From: Capsaspora owczarzaki ATCC 30864
Taxonomy: Eukaryota > Opisthokonta > Filasterea
Length of the DNA: 64,000 bases
Direction: 5' to 3'
Assembly: GCF_000151315.2 (NCBI RefSeq)
Contig: NW_011887297.1
Coordinates: 1,155,587-1,219,586 of the forward strand
A program made the position numbers and the translations under genes. Below the pieces are notes generated by a model. That model searched no databases. It saw only the letters and a list, made by a program, of their open reading frames with translations, and was not told where the DNA came from. Numbering within the stretch: the stretch's first letter is position 1; each line of letters starts with the position of its first letter. This document shows, one piece after another, positions 57,278 to 64,000 of the stretch.

Positions 57278-58026
57278 TCTGTTCGAAAAAAAAAAGCCGG
57301 AGGGGGGGGGGACGAAACGAAAAGGGATTGGTTCAAAAGTGGAACTGAAAGACTGAGACTTGTCATGTCCGCATTTGGCTGGAGAGTGCGAGCACAAAAA
57401 CAAACCAAATGAGGCCACTCAAGTACTGTATTGGGGATTCAAAAGCTAGACTCTTTGTTGAGTTAAGGCTTCATTTGAAGCCGCTCAGGAAACAAGATTT
57501 TTCGCGCCCAGCCAAAGGTCAATGCAAAGTCAAAATTTCATATTGCTCCGACCGCCTCCATTCTTTGCACATCGTCTATATTAATAATACTGAACAAGAA
57601 TATGAAGAGAGCCAGATACGGGGTGGTCACCATTTTTTGTCCCGTTAAAAGGAGGGTTTTCTCTACCAACGATCGATTTCGCCGAACACTAAACTGCGTG
57701 TACTTGCAACGGTCCCGTGTTTTCGCAACGACATCGGTCAATACCCAAACGGTCACCAATGCACATTGGAACGAAAACTGTCGTTGCAACGGTCGTCGGC
57801 TGCACTTCAAAACGGTCTTGCACTTTGAAACGAAAACGAATGTTCACCAAAACGTTCCGCAATGTAACTTTCAACGGAGTGTGCATTTACAACGAAAGTG
57901 CTGCACGCTGGAACGGAGACCCTGCACATCAATTCCCCATTGTAACTCACTGTCGAGCGACCGCCGCATGGGATGGAATGTCCGCTTTGTCGTGAGCTCC
58001 AGCCGAATGGTTTTGAGGGGAAGTTG
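57278..58026. other. Region between DPH5 start and the LRR receptor 3' end
   Basis: 749 bp upstream of DPH5 (minus). No gene is supported. From about 57,700 to 57,925 there is an irregular repeat of short blocks such as GCAACGG, TGCACNTTNNAACG and AAACGAAAACG, recurring about every 25-35 nt. Some reads like scattered regulatory words, but it could be decayed satellite DNA. Confidence 0.45.
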
Positions 58027-60715
58027 TCACTTCATCAGATACACGGGATCGGCAGCGTTCTGCGATTCTGGCTGCTTTGGGCTGGGCTTGGCGGAGGTTG
58101 TGCCGTCATCCTCGATGCGAGATTCATTCGAATGGGCCAGAGGAGACATTGTCATTTCAATTGTCGTCTGATCGATGACGGGACTGGCAGGGTCCTTCGG
58201 TTGCATGACTGGACGGTGGGAGCGCCGGCGTCGCATCACGATGAAGACCACTGCAATGAGCGCAATCACTGCAACAGACGCAGCAGCTGCTGCTGCAGCG
58301 ATGACGACAACTGAAGATGAGGAGGAATCTTGGGAGCCGAGTTGTGCAATGGAAGATGCAGCGGAGGCAGCAGATGCGGATGCGGTTGACGCAGCAGAAG
58401 CCGAGAGCGCCGAGGTCGCGGAAACAAGCGACGCAACGGAGGCAGATTGCGTCGACGCGATGGAGGCAGCAGAAGCCGAGGTCGCGGAAACAAGCAACGC
58501 AACGGAGGCGGATTGCGTAGACGCGATGGAGGCAGCAGAAGCCGAGGTCGCGGCAACAAGAGATGCAATGGAGGCGGACGCGATGGAGGCATTTGAAGCG
58601 GGTGGAACACAAGATCCAGTCATCATGCCATAACCTTCATAACACTGAGTGCAGGGATCGGTGGAAGTGCAGGTCAGACTATTGATCCCGCAGCACGCGC
58701 CGGACCCAGAAGCATAGCAGGTGGCACAGGCTGTATCACACTCTGCAGGACAAATGTCAGTGACATGATCACACGAATTGCAGTCACTTCGAACCTTACT
58801 GTATGGATACGATGCATTGCCGTAGGTGCTTGGGGGAGCAACAGTGTTTCCACCAAAGGTGAAATTGTTGGGGCTCAGATATTGGAATGAATACGCCAAC
58901 GCCAAGCCATTTGGCAATCCCTTAAAGAGACCAGGGGGCAACGTGGTGAAGGGATTGTCTTCCAACGTCCTGCATGTACCTCCAAATACTGTAAGAAGCG
59001 AATCGAATACTTGCACGACGTGTGCTTGCTTACAGATAAGTCAGCGCCGTCAGACCTGTGAATGCGTTTGCGGGAATTCTGGTGATCTGGTTGCTGTCCA
59101 GATACCTACCAGAAAAAAGGTTGCAAACGTAGTGAGTTTTTTGTGCTTGACGGCTCCTGTCCCTTCTGGCTTACATATAAGTCAGCGCCGTCAGACCCGT
59201 GAATGCGTTTGTGGAAATGCTGGTGATTCGATTGCTGTCCAGATACCTACAGAAAAAGTTGGAACGAAGTGAGCCGTGTTGTGTGACTCTTCATATCGTT
59301 TCATACGTACAAAGTCTGCATCGCAGTCAACCCGGTGAATGCAGAAGCGGGAATGTTGCTGATCTGGTTTTTGTCCAAAAGTCTGCAGATGGAGTCGCAA
59401 ATGAGTGAGCTGGTAGTGTATGATTATTCATGACTTTTCTTGCTTACAAAGCTTCCAACGCAGTTAAGCCTGTGAAGCTAGAGGGTAGAATGCTGGTGAT
59501 GTGGTTGCTCGACAGGTGCCTACAGATAAAGTCGAGAACGAGTCAGCCGTGTGGCTGTGATGCTGTATATCTTAGTTTGCTTACAAAACAGTCAGCGCAG
59601 ACAGGCCTTCGAATGCGTTGGCCGAAATGCTTGTGATGGGGTTGTCATAGAGTCGCCTACAGATAAAATTGCGAGCGAGTGAGCTGTTTGCGTGATTCTT
59701 CATGCCATTGCTTGCTTACAAGGTCTTCAGCGCAGTCAGGGTTGTGAATGCAGAAGTGGGAATGCTAGTGATCCGGTTTTTGTACAAGAGCCTACAGATT
59801 GAGCCACAGTCGAGTGAGCCGCTTTTGTGTGATTCTTCATGGCTTTGCTTGCTTACAAGTCCAACAACGTAGTCACGCTTGCGAAGACAGAGGAAGGAAT
59901 GCTGGTGAGCTGGTTGTTGGATAGTTCCCTGCAGATCGAGTCGCAAACAAGTGAGCCATTTTGTCTGCAATTGTCAAGCCTTTGCTTACAAGAAATGCAG
60001 CCCAGTTAGACCAGTGAATGCGTTTGCCGAAATGCTGGTGATCTGGTTTCTGTTGAGACCCCTACATATCGAGTTGCCAACGAGTGAGTCGCTGGTGGGC
60101 GATTCAACATGTAGTTACATGCTTACAGCTCCAACACCGCGGTCAAGCCTGTGAATGCGCCATCCGAAATACTCGTGATCTGGTTTTCTTCCATCCTCCT
60201 ACACATGAGTAGCAAATAAGTGAGTTGTGTGTGCGATTCTTCAAGAGTTTGCTTGCATACAATTGTTCCAGAGAAGTCAGGTCTGAGAATGCAGAGGCGG
60301 AAATGCTGGTGATCTGGTTGCTGTCCAGATACCTGCAGAGAAAATCGAATGAGCTGTTTGAGGTGCAATTCTTCATGCTTTTGCTTGCTTACAGCCAAGT
60401 CAGCGCAGTCAGGCCTGAGAATGCGTAGGCAGGAATGCTGGCGATCTGGTTGTTGCTTAGATACCTATCGACCGGATGCCAAGCAATAGGTCAATGGTTC
60501 AGTTCCGTTCAATTTAACGGTCGCACGTACAGGGCTCGTGTGGTAACTGGAATGCCGCTTGGAATGGCTGTGAGAGATCTGTATTGGCAATCAACCCCAG
60601 TTCCCGAGCAAGTGCACATGCCAGGGTCACAGGCATTCGCTGCGTGTGTCAACTGGACGTGATAAGTCACGCAGAGCAGCAGAAGCAGTCCAAAGACAAG
60701 TCCTTTCGATATCAT
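58027..60715 (-). CDS. LRR transmembrane receptor with one exon per repeat
   Basis: Thirteen exons: 60715-60531, 60464-60393, 60332-60261, 60198-60127, 60061-59990, 59928-59857, 59791-59720, 59656-59585, 59519-59448, 59382-59311, 59246-59175, 59105-59034, 58969-58027 (639 aa, in frame throughout). Exon 1 has a signal peptide (GLVFGLLLLLCVTYHVQL) and a Cys-rich LRR cap (ACDPGMCTCSGTGVDCQ). Eleven 72-nt phase-2 exons each encode one 24-residue extracellular-type LRR (YLDSNQITSISASAFSDLTSL). The last exon has a final LRR (NPFTTLPPGLF), a Cys-rich module (CNSCDHVTDICPAEC, CCGINSLTC), a Ser/Ala stalk, a transmembrane helix (VVVIAAAAAAASVAVIALIAVV) and a tail of about 65 residues without a kinase. 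The tail has one Tyr near the end (DPVYLMK). Ligand and signalling partner are unknown. Confidence 0.88.
58390..58590 (-). repeat. Ser/Ala minisatellite before the transmembrane helix
   Basis: About three copies of a unit of roughly 69 nt reading ASIASTQSASVALLVSATSAS on the minus strand. They encode the juxtamembrane stalk of the LRR receptor. Copies are close to identical at DNA level, so copy number may vary between strains. Confidence 0.8.
59034..60464 (-). repeat. Tandem LRR exon-plus-intron array (11 units, about 120-143 bp)
   Basis: Eleven exons of exactly 72 nt alternate with introns of about 60-70 nt. The introns resemble each other too: most begin GTAAGCAAG, contain an ATGAAGAATC-like block and a CAAACAGCTCACTCG-like block, and end in CTGTAG or CTGCAG. 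The repeated unit is therefore exon plus intron, not just the protein repeat. This points to recent tandem duplication or continuing conversion between units. Confidence 0.85.
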
Positions 60716-61981
60716 CTGAGATCTGAGGATTTTAAGTGTCGCGAATCAGAGACATTGAACAAGTGAGTTGACGGCATTTCAGCATCACTCGCACGCAACG
60801 TCGCAGTGCTGAGAGCCAGCTGTGAGTGGATGGATGGGTTTCGAGTATTGTTCCAGTTGGAGCTGTGCGTTATGACGACATTGAACTTTCTCATATCCTA
60901 CGCTCTATTGTTTTTCTTTGTTCTCCTTAAAAAAACTTTAGACGGTTTTTTTTAAAAAAAAAAAAAAACCCACAGAGCAACATTTGAAGGGCGACCTGTC
61001 AAAAAAAAAAAAAAAAAAACCAGTTTGAAAGCTTTGTGCCCTTCCACTCAACCTTCGCAACGAAGCGTGCTGCCTGTCTGTCCATCCCCGCGCTCATCTT
61101 GAGAACTTTCACTGTTCTCGTAGACATAGTGTGGCCTTCAAGTGCGCGGAAAGGCGCGACCGATCATGTAGACTGTTGACAGGATCCATTTTTTTTTTGC
61201 CGATTTCAGGTTTTTTTGTTTTTTTGTTTTTTTGAAGTTGGTTTCCATTTTGTGAACGCAGGGCCTGCTGCTCCATTCGTTCCATCGCTTCCTCTGCTTG
61301 ATTCAACTAGCTCGTTGCAACCGACATCACCAGAGGTTCGGCGCGGCGGCGAAACACACGACGAAGCAAGAGTGTGCAGGATGGTGCCCAGAAGTCAGGC
61401 GTTGCGATGTTTTGTTGTTGACACAGTTTTACCCCCTCGCGTGCTCTTGTGAGATGCGGCTCCATTCAACCAAACGAAGCAAGGAGATCAAAGCAGACCA
61501 CCGGATTGCTCCTTGTGGGCTCACTTGCGTTGCAAACTTACAAAGAAAGCAGAAAGAAAAAGGAAAAAAAAAAAAGGAAAAACAAAAACGAAGGAAAAAA
61601 AAATGAGTAATCAGCTGTCTTTTCCGAGTGTTTACTTTTATTTTAGATCTAGTTTGGAACAGGCTAAAAACCCCGACTTTCATTGCCTTGGACAGGAAGT
61701 GGAAGACAAAGAAAGCAGGGAAATCATGAGTGCTCCAAAGCGCGACTGTCAGATAGACTCGTCATCCGGTTTAGGCGGGGAGAAGGCTGAGATGAACGGT
61801 GTGTCGCGCCCGTTGTGTGGTACCTCTTTTTAAAAGCGTTATGAACAACTTGAAATCAACAGAATGGATGCGGGTCTACTGTCTCGTTTACTGAGAGTGA
61901 AAATGACAATCAGACACTCTGCCAGCATCGAACCAGAGGTATCACTCAACAAGACAACGCGCACATGACATGTTCCAACTG
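60716..61981. other. Gene-free 1.27 kb upstream of the LRR receptor
   Basis: No coding region or RNA gene is convincing. The part next to 60,715 should hold the receptor promoter. Homopolymers are frequent: T/A runs near 60,950-60,971 and 61,001-61,019, T runs near 61,191-61,233 and A-rich DNA near 61,552-61,603. The right end is the 3' flank of the membrane protein gene at 61982. Confidence 0.5.
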
Positions 61982-63115
61982 TTAGGACTGCTTGACAGAT
62001 CGGCTAGCATTGCGCTTGGCCGCCTTTGACTCGACCACTTCAAACAGTTGCATCGGGAGGCTCGAAACGGCAAATAGGGCAACATTGGCAACGTAGAATC
62101 CAACTAACGGGTAGAGCCACTCGTACCACACGACCGAGCTGTGAAATGCGGCAGAAAACGGAAGCAGCGAGACGTTGCGGCCCAAAAAGTGAACCGCTGC
62201 AATGTAAACGGCAAACCCGACGGTGCCCAGTCCCAGCAAGACTGCCCAGGTGCGGAACAGCACCCAGAGAATGCTGGACTTTTCAGCCTTCGTGTACCGG
62301 TTTTCCGACAGCCAGACGTAGCACGGAATCCAAAGTCCGGGCAAAATAGGCACGCCCATCACGAGCAGCGTAAAGAACACGTCCGAAGTGAAAAAGTCAA
62401 CAAGCGGATAGTAGTGGCCGGCATACCACTCTTCGCCAGAGGCCGGGTACAGGAAGCGACGGTACCCAAAGCCGAGAATGCTAAACATGCACGCGTAGCT
62501 CGCAATCCACATTTGGTGCGCACCGAACGTCGAGCCGCCATTCCGGCGAATGGATCTGGTTGCCAGCGTGAATCCGAGAACACCAAGAAGGGTGTTTGTC
62601 GAGGCAAACAGCGCGGCCAGCGGTCCGGTGACATTGGCGTCGTTCTCAAACAGGTACATGGATTCCCATCCCGGGTAATCGGTGAGCAGCCATGCGCCAG
62701 ACGGCGCAAAAACGCACGACAGGAACAGCACAGTGTACACAAAGTACTTGTTGTAGCAGTACTCTGCCATCCAGGCGTCGATCGGAGCCAGCAGCAGCGC
62801 CTTGATTCCGCTCGAGTGATTCAAACTGGCCAAATTGCTCGAATGACGGGTCCAATTGTCGGCATCAGAACCCGATGCGCGCTGAGGTGCAGCTGTGCGC
62901 AGCGAGTCAGTGCTGCCACGAGCGGGTGAACGCGAACGCGAACGCGAGCGCGACCGCGATTGTGCGGGAGACGCGGCGGCTGCGTGAGAACGGCTGGAGC
63001 GTGAACCAGGAGGCGTTGTCGAATTGGCCGACCCGTCCAGCAGCAGAGCCCTGCCTGCGCAAGCTGCAAAGCAAGCGCCGATCGCAAACGACCAAAAGAC
63101 GTCGACTTCAATCAT
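61982..63115 (-). CDS. Multi-pass membrane protein, unknown family
   Basis: Single exon, 377 aa, starting at the Met (MIEVDVFWSFAIG) that begins a hydrophobic segment; the frame is open further upstream without credible sequence. After helix 1 there is an RS-like charged linker (SRSRSRSRSRSPARGS). About six more hydrophobic segments follow, e.g. YFVYTVLFLSCVFAPSGAW, PLAALFASTNTLLGVLGF, MWIASYACMFSILGF, VFFTLLVMGVPILPGLW, AVLLGLGTVGFAVYIAAV and LVGFYVANVALFAVSSL. I do not recognise the family, and no transport or enzyme motif stands out. The C-terminus is Lys/Arg/Ser-rich and probably cytosolic. It is head-to-head with the GST-kappa-like gene. Confidence 0.7.
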   Translation of the reverse strand: MIEVDVFWSFAIGACFAACAGRALLLDGSANSTTPPGSRSSRSHAAAASPAQSRSRSRSRSRSPARGSTDSLRTAAPQRASGSDADNWTRHSSNLASLNHSSGIKALLLAPIDAWMAEYCYNKYFVYTVLFLSCVFAPSGAWLLTDYPGWESMYLFENDANVTGPLAALFASTNTLLGVLGFTLATRSIRRNGGSTFGAHQMWIASYACMFSILGFGYRRFLYPASGEEWYAGHYYPLVDFFTSDVFFTLLVMGVPILPGLWIPCYVWLSENRYTKAEKSSILWVLFRTWAVLLGLGTVGFAVYIAAVHFLGRNVSLLPFSAAFHSSVVWYEWLYPLVGFYVANVALFAVSSLPMQLFEVVESKAAKRNASRSVKQS

Positions 63116-63434
63116 GCGTCGTTGAAATGGAACTGAACGAGTGAGACTGAGACTGAGTGAATGAGACTGAGTGAATCCAATTTGGCCAAATTTTTCAAAT
63201 GTTTGAATTGAATGGTGATTTTCGATTGTTGCGGTTCCATTGCCAGCTGTGCAAGCGTAGTATCTAGAGATATCGCATACCAAGGAGCGAGTAAACCCGT
63301 AAAAAACCAGCGGATTGCGACGATGCGCGGTTGCTTCTCGACCCTGGCTGACGTGGATCATCGTTTCAGTCCTGAAATTTCCAAGCACTCCATCATTCGG
63401 TCTAACATTTGTCTCCTTGTTGCTTCCAGCAAAA
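63116..63434. promoter_or_regulatory. Divergent region: membrane protein and GST-kappa-like gene
   Basis: About 320 bp between two start codons in opposite directions. It contains a short GAGACTGAGTGAAT direct repeat near 63,140-63,175. No gene is seen; it presumably holds both promoters. Confidence 0.4.
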
Positions 63435-64000
63435 ATGCCGGACGTTGTGTTTTACTATGACATTGTGTGCCCGTACGCGTACATGGCCTCGCAGCTCATC
63501 GAGGCGGCCGCGGAGCGCTGTCGGAACGGCTCGCGGGTTGTCTTCCGCCCGGTGCTCCTCGGAGCGCTTTACAAGGCCACCAGCGCGCCTCAGGGCAAGG
63601 ATGGCTCTGCGTCCGACGTCATGCCGGCCAGCAAGAAGGCCATTGCTGCGGCCGATCTCGCGCTGCTGGCCGTGCGATACAACATCCCGCTTCGCTTCAA
63701 TCCGATGCATCCCGTGCGATCCCTCAACGCAATGCGTCTGCTCGCGGGCACCAAGAACGACGCCCATCGTCGTGCATTGACACATGCATTATATCGGTAC
63801 CGAATTTCCTATTCGTCAGAGTCTCGTTCTTTTTTTTTTTTTCCGGTTGACCGATGATTTTCACTTCCGGTTGCTCAACTCTAAATCGCTCCGATTGTAT
63901 GCATGGAAAATGCTGTCAGGGCGTACTGGGTCGATGAGCAGGATATTTCGTCCGAGGCGACGTTGCAGCGGATTGCACAAGCCAGCCTTGGCGCAGAGAC
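63435..64000 (+). CDS. GST-kappa / HCCA-isomerase-like thioredoxin-fold protein (cut by window end)
   Basis: Exons 63435-63796 and 63920 to beyond 64000. The DsbA-like kappa class uses glutathione in mitochondria and peroxisomes; bacterial relatives isomerise 2-hydroxychromene-2-carboxylate. The start MPDVVFYYDIVCPYAYMASQ has the strand plus D-x-x-C/S-P-Y-x-Y signature, here with Cys where animal GST-kappa has Ser. VVFRPVLLGALYKAT matches the RPxLLGxxxK motif, and IPLRFNPMHPVRSLNAMR matches the F-P-x-N-S/T-L segment. After the intron, YWVDEQDISSEATL matches the conserved W-x-x-x-x-D-I block. The combination favours a GST-kappa/HCCA-isomerase-type protein; which substrate it uses is unknown. 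The C-terminal end lies outside the window. Confidence 0.85.

Noticed and set aside
1-64000. tRNA, rRNA, CRISPR, LTR element, Polinton or DNA transposon
   Set aside because: I saw no tRNA cloverleaf arms, rRNA core words, regularly spaced direct repeats with unique spacers, reverse transcriptase, integrase, capsid or transposase motifs on either strand. The only long duplication is of a host surface gene.

Overview
The window is nuclear DNA of a eukaryote with spliceosomal introns. Genes are dense and lie on both strands. Introns are mostly short (about 55-250 nt) GT-AG introns, often with long poly-T runs, and coding DNA is GC-rich with Ala/Ser/Gln low-complexity tracts. The gene set fits a unicellular relative of animals (Holozoa): an EMC7 homologue, the gamma subunit of GlcNAc-1-phosphotransferase, a PHF20-type Tudor/PHD protein, a CD36-family receptor, GNL1, a GPR107-type seven-helix protein, cyclin H and NUP50. 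The style resembles the filasterean Capsaspora owczarzaki, but that name is inference from memory and was not tested.

Layout. 1.4-2.3 kb: EMC7 (-). 2.8-6.25 kb: surface protein A (-). 6.8-9.2 kb: divergent O-fucosyltransferase-like protein (-). 9.4-9.8 kb: small membrane protein (-). 10.4-12.3 kb: GNPTG (+). 12.5-16.9 kb: PHF20-like chromatin reader (+). 17.1-18.6 kb: conserved basic nuclear-type protein (-). 19.2-26.6 kb: surface proteins C and B (+). 26.9-29.6 kb: CD36 family (-). 29.9-31.2 kb: cyclin H (+). 31.4-34.4 kb: GNL1 (-). 34.7-35.5 kb: TMEM14 (+). 35.7-36.0 kb: LIM protein (-). 37.4-42.15 kb: LRR/coiled-coil/kinase/RING protein (+). 42.3-44.8 kb: GPR107-like (-). 45.2-47.5 kb: ERA GTPase (+). 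47.6-50.5 kb: METTL17/Rsm22 (+). 50.6-51.7 kb: METTL21-type methyltransferase (+). 51.9-53.0 kb: RS protein (+). 53.3-55.8 kb: NUP50 (+). 55.9-57.3 kb: DPH5 (-). 58.0-60.7 kb: LRR membrane receptor (-). 62.0-63.1 kb: multi-pass membrane protein (-). 63.4 kb to the end: GST-kappa/HCCA-isomerase-type protein (+, cut by the window edge).

Most of these are housekeeping genes. The accessory part has two components. The first is a family of three large type I surface glycoproteins (A, B, C). A and B form a near-identical inverted repeat about 17-19 kb apart whose 3' halves have diverged. The second is two LRR genes in which each leucine-rich repeat is its own exon, always cut in phase 2. One of these joins two LRR blocks, a coiled coil, a non-RD Pelle/IRAK-type kinase and a C-terminal RING finger, a layout that looks like an innate-sensing or self-limiting signalling protein. 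The other is a transmembrane receptor whose LRR exons and introns were duplicated together. These two components are the best candidates for undescribed biology. Exon joins were derived by hand from splice sites, reading frame and family homology, and none has transcript support.
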